From Phaeosaccion multiseriatum (taxonomy: Eukaryota > Ochrophyta, other classes), in the NCBI GenBank assembly GCA_965112735.1, contig OZ218965.1:1364001-1428000 (forward strand): a stretch of 64,000 bases of DNA. The letters run 5' to 3'. This document shows, in pieces, positions 21,737 through 32,500 of the stretch (positions are counted from its first letter, which is position 1; each line of letters opens with the position of its first letter). Below the pieces are notes generated by a model that was not told the DNA's origin, ran no database searches, and saw only the letters and a program-made list of their open reading frames with translations. A program made the translations under genes and the position numbers.

Positions 21737-24350
21737 TCAGAAGAAGCTGTCGGGGTCTTGTCCGAGCTCTCCATCCTCCACGTCCCCGAAAGTGGCCATG
21801 GTGGCTTCGAGCTCCCTCCTGCGCAAAGTCCGTTCCAAAATGTCCATCTCCTCATTCCCCCCCCCTCCTGCAGTACCATCACCATCACCATCACCACCAT
21901 TGCCCCCCTCCTCCTCCTCGTCTTCCTCTTCTTCATCTTCCTCCTTTAGCTCGAGGAGCAAATTGCCGTTGCCGTTCCCGTTCTTCTCCTCGTCTCTCCT
22001 CTTCCAGTCAATCTCCATCTGCCGATTCGCCTTCTTCTCGGCAATCTGAAACGCCTCCATAGACACCTTGTTCTGCCGTTGGTGCTCCACGTCCTTCTCC
22101 ACAATAGGGTTCCCGGGCCGCCATTTGCGTCGCTTGTCTCGTATCATGCTGTGTGGGTTCTCGATCAGTGCAGCGTCGGCAGCAAGTTGCATGGCCACCC
22201 TTCGACGCCTTGAAGAGAGCTCTTCTTCTGTGAGCTTGGTCATGGCGTAGAGATAGATGCTCTCCGTCTCCACTGGTTGGATAGGTGGGGGGATGGCGAG
22301 AGAGGGGAGGGAGGGGATGAAGGGAGGGAGGGGATGAAGGGAGGGAGGGAGGGAGGGAGGGAGGGAGGGAGGGACGGACGGACGGAGTCACTCCCTCCAC
22401 TCACTCACTCACTCACTCACTCACTCACTCACTCACTCGATCACTTAGTTTCTCCACTCACTCACTCACTCACTCACGTAAGGGGATGGCCTGGGCGGTC
22501 CAAGTGAGTGCCTCTTGTCGGAAGTAGTGGAGTCGTGTGTCCGGTGCCCCGTGGGAAACACAGAAGAACACCCCCTCCGGCTTGAGCACCCTCAGCACCT
22601 TGTCAGAGAGGGAGAGACAGAAAAATGAAGGAGAAGAGAGAGAGACACACACACCCACACCCACACACATAGGGACACACACACAGAAAGAGAGACAGAG
22701 AGAGACACACGCAGACACACACAGAGAGAGAGAGAGGGAGGAAAGAGAGCGGTTGGTCTCAATCATCGTCGCGTATTGAGCATGAGTGTTCGCCCCTCAT
22801 TGCCCTCATTGGGTATGCGTGTGCGTGTGTGTGCGCGCTTGTGTGTGTGTGCGCGAGTGTGCGTGTGTCCCTGCCGCCCGTCTGGACTGTGGTATTTCAC
22901 TTCGGAAATCGCTATGCATGCTCACCTCCGCTGCCATGATTTGAACGTCATTGTCTCCCAGGGGGCCGCATATGACGCTGTCGAACGTGCCCTTATCGAG
23001 GACGAAATCGAAACCGTCATCCGGGAGAGCGCTCATGTTGCGAGCGTCCGAAACGATATAGTCCAGGCCTTCCTTCTCCTTGTGCAGCTGCAGTAGATGA
23101 ATGAGAGAGGGGCAGAGGGCGGCGGTCGGAGAAGTAAGCAGGGCACAGATGTGTGTATGCGTATGTGTGTGTGTGTGCGTGTGTGTGTGCGTGTGCGTGA
23201 GGTCGGGCACGCAGCGAGCAGGGGGGGGGGAGGAAGAAACGCTGCCGCACCGATACGGTGGGTAGTACCCCCCCCCCCCCTCCCCCCGGAGAACGACTCA
23301 AGAAGGAAGGTCGTTCTACAAAGCATTGCATATATGCGTAAGTACATACCTGTTGCAGGTGCGAAACAAGAATGGTGGAGAGATCTGTGCACAGGACATG
23401 CTTGTAACCGAAATCGAATAGGTCCAGGGGGATACGCGAGTTGCCACAGCCTACCACGAGGCAATGCTGACCCGCAGGACTACCACAGAAGGTTTCGATG
23501 ATGGGGCGGACTAGAAGAGACAACGGTGAATGCAGTGCAGTGCCGTGCCCGGGAGAGGAGAGGAAAGGAGAGGAGAGGAGAGGGGGGAGGGGACGGGAAA
23601 GGACGTGCGTGTGTGTTGAGGAGGAGCAATGGTGGGGAAGAGGAGGGACGACGCAAATAGGTTTAGGTTTATGAAGGAAGGGACTTTGAGGGTTCTTGCA
23701 AGGAGAAGCCCGACCCCGACTCGCTCGCTATCTATCACTCTCGAAGGTGTAGTGAACAAAAAGAGGGAGTAGAGGAGGTAAGGGAGAGGGAGTGACGCAG
23801 GAAGGAAGAGCAGCAAGCGCTACTTACTTTTTTCGAACCTACAATAGGAGTCGAACAAGTGGTTCTTGCCTTCCTTGTCATCTGTCGCGGTGGGGGGAAG
23901 TTTGGAGCAGTGGGATGGCAGGAATGGCCAGAAAAAAAGGGGGAGGAGGAGGGAAGAGAGTGAGGGAGAAGAGTTACAGGGGCCGAAGTTTTCTCGAGCT
24001 ACCCGCCCCCAGTCATGGCAGGCAGGAAGACAAGTGGCTCTACCGAGCACTTACACCGACTGTCCCAGTAGAGCGGATCATCTGCAGGTAGAGGACATGA
24101 GCACGACAGCAACAGGTTCGGACGTCAGACACAGAGGAGAACTTGACAGAGGAGGAGAGCAGGAACCCTCCTTTATGAAGTGCTGTGGATCTCTATCTCT
24201 CAAAGCTCACTCACACTCACCAAAGGTCACTTGTGTGAGCTTGAGCAAGCGGTCTGCCTTTCTGGCCTCCGCCTGGGCCTCCTCCAAGGCGATCTGACCG
24301 CGGTGTAGCTCCAGGGCCGTCATGCCCTCGTTCCTGTCCATCATCGCCAT
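21737..24350 (-). CDS. METTL13-like class I SAM methyltransferase
   Basis: Exons from ATG 24350: 24350-24221, 24081-24055 (27 nt), 23881-23828, 23510-23350, 23087-22926, 22598-22478, 22272-21737; 396 aa, all phases close. Motifs: FDDPLYWDSRYDKEG (the YW..RY opening of the METTL13/EEF1A-lysine-methyltransferase group), LVVGCGNSRIPLDLF (motif I), VLCTDLS (motif II), YIVSDARNMSALPDDGFDFV followed by LDKGTFDSV, and VLRVLKPEGVFFCVSHG. Known relatives methylate eEF1A. The tail after residue 240 is basic, then strongly acidic (EEDEEEEDEEEE), then Gly/Asp-rich, and unlike animal METTL13. A further 5' exon is possible because CCGCCACAG precedes the first exon. Divergent from chorismate synthase. Confidence 0.8.
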
Positions 24351-24616
24351 GCTCAAGCCGAGCAAGCCTGTGGCGGGAGAGTGGGGGGAGGCGTGGGTGA
24401 AACGGAAACAAAGTCGAGGAGCCCGATTTTTTGGAGGATTCGATATCGTCATTTGCCCCCTCCTCCCTTCTCCCCTCCCTCTCTCCATCTCTCTCCTCCA
24501 TCTCAAGGCTATTCGCTTGGCACAAGAGCCAGAGAGCAGCAGCAATAGGAGCAGCAACAGCAGTAGGATTTTGTAGAGTCAGCCGCAACAGGTGGGGGAG
24601 ACAGACAAAGAGCAAC
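24351..24616. promoter_or_regulatory. Divergent promoter, METTL13-like / chorismate synthase
   Basis: 266 bp between opposing ATGs. A pyrimidine-rich block (CCCCTCCTCCCTTCTCCCCTCC) sits in the middle. No core-promoter motif recognised. Confidence 0.5.
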
Positions 24617-27600
24617 ATGACGGCCCACAGGACGGCTGCTCCGTCAGGAGTAGCGTTGGCCTCCCTGTGCTTCTTCTGTGCGATGATGACGGCAAATGGT
24701 TTTGCTCCAATGTCAATGGGGATGGGGAACTCTTTCGGGCGATTGCTGCGGATCTCGACCTGGGGAGAGAGCCACGGAGGCGGGGTAGGAGTGGTGCTGG
24801 ATGGGTGTCCGCCCAAGATTAGCATCGACCGGGAAGACATCCAGAAAGGTGAGCGTGACCGGGTGAAAAGACGAGAATGCAAAATAGCTTTATTGAGGAG
24901 AGCGCCTGTGGGCCGTCTGCTGCCCTGCTGCTTGGTACTGGACTGTGCTGCTGGTGGGAGGATGTGTGTGTTGCGCCCTGGCTGGTGATTAGACTCCCTC
25001 GAGGCATGGGCGATTTAGAAAGCGATAGAGGGGACCCACGCAGCTGAGAAGACAACGTGCTTCCGCAGATCCAGCGACCTGGCTCCTCGCCTCCCTTTCG
25101 GCTCCATTGGGTGACCAACGGCGCTCCTCGCTCGGCACTGTTCCCCCCCTTCCCCTCCCCATGACCTCGTGTCTCTGTCTCCCCTCTCCCCCTCACCTCG
25201 TCCTCCCACCTCCTGCGACTCCTGCCGTGCTGCTACTGCGCTTCTACTGCTGCTGCCTCTCCACTGACCACACTGCATGCAGAGCTGGACCGCCGTAGGC
25301 CTGGTCAGTCTCGCCTGACCACCCCCCGTAACGAGGACGATCAAGTAGAGATCCTCTCGGGGGTGTCCCCGGATGGCATCACACTCGGGACTCCAATCGC
25401 CATGCTGGTGGGTCTTGGGTCCCTCCCACCTCCCTCCCACTCCCTGCCTACGCTACTCCGTTCCGTCTATTCTCTCCCCCATGTCTACCCTTGCCCTCTT
25501 TTGTTGCGTGAGGTGTTGTCCGTTATCCTATGCCTGGTAGTGTCATACACAGCTCTGCTTTTGTCCCTACCTAAACCCGGTCTGTCTGCTCTGCCTCTCT
25601 TGTCTGTTTCTCTCTGCCTGTCGGCGTGTCTGTCGGCCTGCCTGTCTCTCTCTGCGGTCGTGTCTCTCTTGTGTTAATTGTGTTTGTCATGTACCTCCTG
25701 GCACTGCTCTGAACGAACGAACGAACGAACGAACAAATGAATGAACGAATGAATCAATGAGTGCAGGTGCGCAACAAGGACCACCGCAGTCAGGACTACG
25801 ACACAAACGCGGTGGCGTACAGACCCAGCCACGCCGACGCCACATACGACGCAAAGTAAGGCCGTATCACCAACTGTTGCTGAAGTGCTGCTGCCACTGC
25901 TGTCTCTATGAAGGGCTGAGGGTGACCGTCTACACCCCGTGCGCGTGTGTTCGCTGCTGGGTGGTTATGGGGGCCGGGACATTTGCAGGCATATGGGCAG
26001 GGTAGGATGGTGCTGGATCACGGGCTGAGGGAGGCGGAAAGAGCCCCATTGGCTTTTCACCCTCTCCGTGCGTCTACATAGAAGTCTGAATGAGTGAGAG
26101 TGCGATTGCGAAGCGTAGCTACGGACCGCTCCACTCGCCCTCCCCCATCACCTTACTCCTTGCCCCTCTCCCTCTCTCTCTCTCTCTCTGTATATATATA
26201 TATATATCTCCCTCTCTCTCTCCCTCCCTCTCGCTCTCTCTCTCTCTCTTCCCTCCCCCCTCTTACGTCACTGAAGATATGGTATCCGAGCAATCGCTGG
26301 CGGGGGCAGGAGCAGTGCCAGAGAAACTATTGGGAGAGTGGCTGCGGCGGCGGTGGCAAGGAAGGTAGGCGGCAGAATGGAGGGAGGGGGGAGGAGGAGT
26401 AGGAGGAGGAGGAAGGAGGAGGAGCTGGAGGAGGAGGAGGAGGAGGAGGAGGAGGATGTACTAGTCGTATCCGACGACGCTGGAGGAGTCTGGTGAAGGG
26501 GATGTGGGACTCCACGGGGGGAACTCCACAGGGGGAGGAGGTAGACAAATGGACCTCGCATCTTCTCTCGACAGCCATTGTTGGCTTGACTACACTTATC
26601 TTCCTCCTCTTCGTCCTGCTCCTCCTGCTCCTCCTCCTCCTCCTCCTCCTCCTCCACCACCACCACCACCACCTCCTTCTCCTCCTCATCCTCCTCATCC
26701 TCCTCCTCCCTCTCCTCCCTCCCTTCCTCCTCGTCCTTCTTTTTGTCCCCACAGCTGCTTTCGGACTTCAGCGGCTGCGAGGTATTAGGCTATGTGAAGG
26801 CGGTGCAGGACGTCAGGACAGACAGTGTGGACCTCAACACATTCACGCTTGAAGAGGTAGAGTGAGGGTGTTTCAGTTTCAGTTTTTTTTACCGTGTCCA
26901 CTAGCGGATAGGCATTCCCGACATACATACACCGGCGTGCTCCTACCTACTCCACTCGTCCTCCCTCTCTCTTTCTCCCTATCTCTCCCTCTCTCGCTTC
27001 TCACCCTCCCTTCCTCCCTTTCTTCCTTCCTTCCTTCCTTCCTTCTCCTTCTCTTGTCTCCTCACCTTCCTTGCTCTCTCTTTCTGTCTTTCTCTCTCTC
27101 TGTCTCCCTTCCCCTTCCCTCCAGGTGGAGTCCAACATCGCACGATGTCCCGACCAAGAAACCGCACAGAAGATGATTGACAGAATCGATGAGATCAGGA
27201 AGACAGGCAACAGCATAGGCGAGTCACCATCACACGCACAACCAGAGGCAAAGAACCACACCACCTTACTCTCCAACTTTCTTACTACAAGAACTTTCTT
27301 GCTAACACTCACAAGCACAGGCATAGTCCGTTACCACTGCGCTAGCGTTGTTTGTCTTGTGTGTATTGAGTTGTGCGAGTTGAAATTCAATGGCTGTTTT
27401 TACCTCACTGCCATACCAGTCTACAATGGGCCACCATTTAATTTTCTCCCTCTCTCTCTCTCTCTCTCTCGACCTCACCGGTTCTCTCTCCCTCACCCCC
27501 TCTTTCTTCTCTCTCTCTCTCCCTCGCTTTCTCTCTCTCTCTCTTTCTCTCTCTCCCTCTCTCTCTCCCTCTCCCTCTCCCTCTCTCTCACACACAAACA

Positions 27601-29639
27601 CCTTCCCCCTCGCTCTGTTTCCCCCCGTCCACAGGCGGTGTGGTGGAGTGCGTGGCGCGTAACGTGCCTAGCGGCATCGGCTCCCCCGTGTTCGACAAGC
27701 TCGAGGCGGAGTTGGCGAAGGCATGCATGAGTCTGCCGGCCAGCAAGGTGAGGGAGGGAAGGAGGGGGGGAGGGAGGGAGGGAGGGAGGGAGGGAGGGAG
27801 GGAGGGAGAGAGGGAGGGAGGGAGGGAGGGGAGGAAGGGAGGGAGGAAGGGAGGTGGTGCTTCGTTTGGTCTGTAGAAGGGAGGAGGGAGGGGAGGGAGG
27901 GAGTGGAGAGGAAGGGAGGGGAGAGCAAGGGAGGGGGGGGACGGAGGGAGGGGGGGGGGGGAGTGGAGGGAGGGAGAATGGGGGGAGAAATACACACACG
28001 GGTACACACATATGCTCTTCATCCCTTCCGAGGAGTTCGCTGGCCTGAATTTTGGTTTTGGGTTGGGCATCTCTCTCTCTTCCCAGTCTCACGCACTTTC
28101 TCTCATTCTCTCTCTCCCTCTCTCACTCTCTCTCTTCCTCTCTCTCTTCCTCTCTCTCTCCCTCCCTCTCTCTTCATCTTCTCTCTCATTCTCTCTCTCC
28201 CTCTCTCTCTCTTCTTTTCGCTCACTCTCTCCTCCTCTCTCTCCCTCTCTGTCTCTCTCTTCTCTCCCTCCCCCCTCCTCCCTCCCCCCTCTCTCTTCCT
28301 CTCTCCCTCCCTCCCTCTCTCTCCTCTCTCTCTTCTCTTCTCTCCCCCCCCCCCCCCCCTCTCTCTTTTCTCTCTTCTCTCTCCCCCCCCCTCTCTCTCT
28401 CTTCTCTCTCTCTCTTTTCTCGCTCCCTCTCTCTCTCTCTCTCTCTCTCTCTTTTCGCTCCCCCCCTCTCTCTCTCTTCTCTCTCTCTTCTCTCTCCCCC
28501 CCCCCTCTCTCTCTCTCTTCTCTCTCTCTTCTCTCTCCCCCCCTCTCTCTCTCTCTCTCGCTTCTCTCTCTCTTCTCTCCCCCCCTCTCTCTCTCAGGGC
28601 TTCGAGGTAGGCAGCGGCTTTGAGGGCACACTTCTCAGCGGCAAGGACCACAACGATGAGTTCTACATAGATGAGGATGGGTAAGTCAATGAACGGGAGG
28701 GGAGGGAAGGGAGGGGGACGCGGAGTGGTGTGGTGACCCTGTTTTCACCATGGTCACTGACTGACCGGGTCTCACACACGCACGCGTGTGACTGACCGTG
28801 TGACTGACCGTGTGGCTGACCGTTTGACTACTCAGGCGCACGCGAACACGAACGAACCGAAGTGGGGGAATTCAGGGCGGCATCAGCAATGGAGAGGTAA
28901 AGAGAGAAGGACGAGAGATAGAGGGAGAGGGGCAGAGAGGGGGGGGGGGGGGGGGTCGGGAGAGAGGGAGGGAAGGAGGGAAGGAGGGAGAGAAAGACGG
29001 AGGGATCGAAGGAATGAGAGAGAGAGAGATGGGGAGAGGGGGCGGAGAGAGCCGTGTGGCCAGTTTTCAGTTTTCAGTTTTCAGTTGTATGTGATTCTCT
29101 CTAAACCCTCTCCTCTGCTCTTCTCTTCTCCCAGACCATCGTGGTACGGGTGGCATTCAAGCCCACAAGTACCATCGGCCAACTGCAGAACACCGTCACC
29201 AGAGAGGGCGATGAGACCACAATGAGAGGCAAGGGTCGACACGACCCCTGTGTGCTGCCCAGAGCCGTTCCCATGGTAAGAGAGAGGAGAAGAGGCGTAC
29301 AAGGGTATGGTTTACTGGATGGAGGCGAATGGTGTATTGGATGGGGGGTTGTGGGGTGGGTTCAGGTTCAGTCCCCCTCCTCTGTCATCCGTACCCGCGT
29401 GCCCGTCTCGCTTGTTTCTGCTCTCTCTCTCCTTCTCGCTGCCGTCTCTCTCCCCCCCTCTCTCTCTCCCTCTCTCTCTCTCCCCCCCCTTGCTCTTCTC
29501 TCTCTCTCTGTTCTGTCTCTGCTCGCTCTCCTGCCTTTTCTCACTCACCCCTGTCCACCCCCTCTCTTTCGCTCGCTCTCACTTCCTCCCTCCCGCCCTC
29601 CCCCCCCCCCTTCTCTCCCTGCCTCCCTCCCTGCCTCCC

Positions 29640-29681
<42 letters not shown>

Positions 29682-29835
29682 CTAGGTGGAAGCCATGGTG
29701 GCTCTAGTCCTGGCAGACGCGCTGATGTCACAGAAGGCCCAGTGTGAGCTGTTCGATGGGGTGGAGGGACACGCAGCCGGGGAGGCCACCGGCATCAACC
29801 CTCTGGGGAAGAAGCTTACCGGCAAAGGGGTGTAG
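24617..29835 (+). CDS. Chorismate synthase, plastid-targeted
   Basis: Catalyses EPSP to chorismate, the last shikimate-pathway step, with reduced FMN. Eleven exons: 24617-24848, 25283-25407, 25767-25855, 26277-26364, 26755-26856, 27125-27218, 27635-27747, 28598-28680, 28836-28896, 29135-29275, 29686-29835; 425 aa. The N-terminus has a hydrophobic signal segment ([13 protein letters not shown]) then NGFAPM, the stramenopile plastid import motif. Family signatures: [103 protein letters not shown]. The donor after 27218 is ATAG|GCGAGT, a GC donor required by the conserved frame. Intron 7 begins (GGGA)n and ends in 500 bp of (CT)n. Confidence 0.97.
27755..27995 (+). repeat. (GGGA)n array at the 5' end of chorismate synthase intron 7
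   Basis: Starts directly after the donor GTGAGGGAGGG (27748), with G-runs at the distal end. The same intron closes with a CT array. Confidence 0.9.
28070..28597 (+). repeat. (CT)n/C-run array ending at an acceptor
   Basis: About 530 bp of CTCTCT with C-runs, terminating in CTCTCTCAG|GGCTTCGAG, the acceptor of exon 28598-28680. Confidence 0.95.
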
Positions 29836-30495
29836 AGCAGGAGGAGGAGGAGGAGCAGGAGGAGGAGGAGGAGGAGGAGGAGGAGGAGGAGGAGGAGGAG
29901 GAGGAGGAGCAGGAGGAGGAGGAGCAGGAGGAGGACAGATCAGCGGCCGTGCTAGGCCCACAATAGTGCAATAGATAGTTTTCATGTCTTTCATTCAACA
30001 ATTTGATGTGAATGATACAGCGATGCGTCGTACTTAGACTTGTTCCATCTCACTGAAGAACTGATGCTTCAGGGCTCCTTGCCGCGCCACACCGGCGGGG
30101 AGTTGTGGTGATCGAGGCGAGAGCTGACCAGAGTGGGGCCTCGCAAAAGGGGGCGAAGAATACTGTACTTGTCGTTGACAGCCAGGCGACTGGGGAGGCG
30201 GCTTTATCACTCTCTCGTTTATATGTGGCTTTGTTGCAAAGAAGCGCCAGCTAGACGTAGCTTCAAGGGCTATAGGGTTGTTGCGCGGCGCCACATACGC
30301 GTTCACAGATGGAGGTTGAATAACCAACTGCGAAGGATGATCCGTTGTGTTTCCATTTCTTCATTTTGTCTTCTCTTTCTTCCTTTCCCTCGTCTTCCTC
30401 CTGCTCAAGACGCCCTTTTAGACTCAGGGAGAAGACCTTCTTTATTTTGGTGTGGTGTGTACGCTTGGTGGATGTGGAGTGAGTGAAGAAAGTCC
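29836..30495. other. 3' flank of chorismate synthase and 5' flank of the Rab gene
   Basis: A (GGA)n array with AGC interruptions at about 29840-29935 follows the stop directly. A minus frame of about 97 codons (30327-30034) has ordinary composition but no known domain and no clear splice partners. A degenerate copy of the 15-nt unit (GAATAACCAACTGCG, minus) is near 30318. Confidence 0.4.
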
Positions 30496-31743
30496 ATGAA
30501 TTCGGTGACCATAAAAGTCCTCACTTTGGGCGATCCCGCCACGGGAAAAACCTCCATCTTGAAGCGGTACGTTCACAACTTCTGGAGCGGTCATCACAAG
30601 ACCACGGTGGGTGTTGACTTTGCTCTCAAGCAACTTGTCGTGGACAACATCACCGTAAAGCTCCAGCTATGGGTGAGTAATAAAGTTGACTTTCTTGTTG
30701 CTCGTCCGTCCTCCCCTCATCACCAAGACTCCCTCTCTCTCCCAATGCAATGCAGGACATTGCGGGGCAGGATAGATTCGGAGCCATCGCGAGGGTATAC
30801 TACAAAGATGCGGTCGGGGCACTCCTTGTGTACGACGTTTCACGAAAGCTTACCTTCGAGACCGTGGCCAAGGTGGGTTCGTGACTGGCTGGGGCAGAGG
30901 GGCATGGGATGGTCTGTTTCTCACACTGCTTCGTCTCATTCTTCCCTTGTCTCCTCTTGCTTTCTTCCAAACCCCTTTCCTGGTAGCGTCCTCCTCTCCT
31001 CACTTCCCTCTCTCATCCCTTCTGCAACCTACTCTACTCCTGTCCCCCTTTCTCCCAGTGGAAGCGAGAAATAGATTCCAAGGTTGAGCTAAATGACGGC
31101 GCCCCAATACCCGTGGTTTTGCTAGCGAACAAATGCGACCTAGAAGCGGACATTGACAGACCCATGGTCCGTACGAACAAGAGGCAGAGCTGTGTGTACA
31201 TGGCGAGGCTACTCCGATTCATCCTGTTCTGGAGAAAGATGTGCCCAGCCTCACCCTTCCCATCCATACGCCACTCCTTTGTCCGCTCCCTGGCTCTCTC
31301 CCTCTTTTTCTTCCCATCCCTCTCGATCTCGATCTCCTCTCCTCTCTCTCCCTCTTTTTCTCCCCCTCCCTCTCGATCTCGATCTCCTCTTGTCTCTCTC
31401 CCGCTTTTTCTCACTCTCCCTCTCTGTCTCTTATCTCTTCTCTCCTCTTCTCTCCTCTTCTCTCTCCCCCCCCCTCTCTCTCTCGTTCTTTCTCACACGC
31501 ACACGCACACACGCACACACACGCACACACCGCGACCACCAGTTGGACCAATTCTGCGAGGAGCACGGCTTTGCGGGGTGGTTCGAGACAAGTGCCAAGT
31601 TGAACATTGGCATCGACACCGCCGCAAAACACCTCGTGTCTCGCATCCTACAGCACGGAGACGTATTCGCCGCCAAGCAGAGACAGGGCTTCATGCCCAC
31701 TGCGGGGCCTCCACACTCCGCCTCCGACTCGGCTTGTTGTTGA
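30496..31743 (+). CDS. Rab32/38-family small GTPase
   Basis: Exons 30496-30672, 30756-30872, 31059-31166, 31543-31743; 200 aa. Vesicle-traffic GTPase. P-loop GDPATGKTS (residues 11-19), switch I region [19 protein letters not shown] (residues 60-67; Ile before AGQ rather than Thr is typical of the Rab32/38/29 group), NKCD and ETSAK guanine-specificity motifs, and a C-terminal Cys-Cys for double geranylgeranylation. [14 protein letters not shown] and [19 protein letters not shown] closely follow the family. Rab32 members act on lysosome-related organelles and mitochondria in animals. The role here is unknown. Intron 3 carries (CT)n then (CA)n before the acceptor. Convergent with the RCC1 gene. 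Confidence 0.93.
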
Positions 31744-32014
31744 GGGGATTGCTCTACGTTACTGTAGGGGTGTTGGTCTTGTTTGTTTGGGGTGTTGCTC
31801 ATTGTGCTCATCTTGCCCCTTACCAGCACTTCTTCCCCTGTCCCTGTCCGCGAGCGCAAAGCTGGCACTTCTCAACAAATAATTTTTCCTGAGTTTTTGA
31901 AACGAATTGTAAAACAAACAATGAAAAGAAGAAATGATATTTTTTTTTAGTTATGGGGCTGAGACAGCGCCTGCTGGGTGTGACTTGGCACGTTGGTGGG
32001 GTCCCGTCCTCCCG

Positions 32015-32444
32015 CTACATTGCGTCCTCTCCCCCCTCTTGGGTTGCCCGACCCCGCTCTCGCTCTCGCTCTCGCTCTCGCTCTCGTATGTCCAAGAGCA
32101 TCGCCCACGGCCCACCCCACGCCCTCCTCACTTTCCAAGCCCCAGGCTGGGCCCAAGCGCCTCCCAGCAGCTGCAACACGTCCTCCACACCACCAGCAGC
32201 AGTTCGTGATACAGCAGTTGGTGATACAGTAGGCGAGGGATTCGGACAGAGCTGCCCCAGCAAGAGTCCCCTGCCCCTCCGAGTCACGAACAGCGTGTAC
32301 CTGGTGTTAGGAGGGGTGAAAGTACCTGGTGTTAGGAGGGGTGAAAGACGTGTACCTGGTGTTAGGAGGGGTGAAAGACGGGCTCAACTTAGCGGTCAGC
32401 GTGAGGTGGGGTGGGGTTGGGAGAAGGAAGCTCGGAGTCGGCTG

Positions 32445-32500
<56 letters not shown>

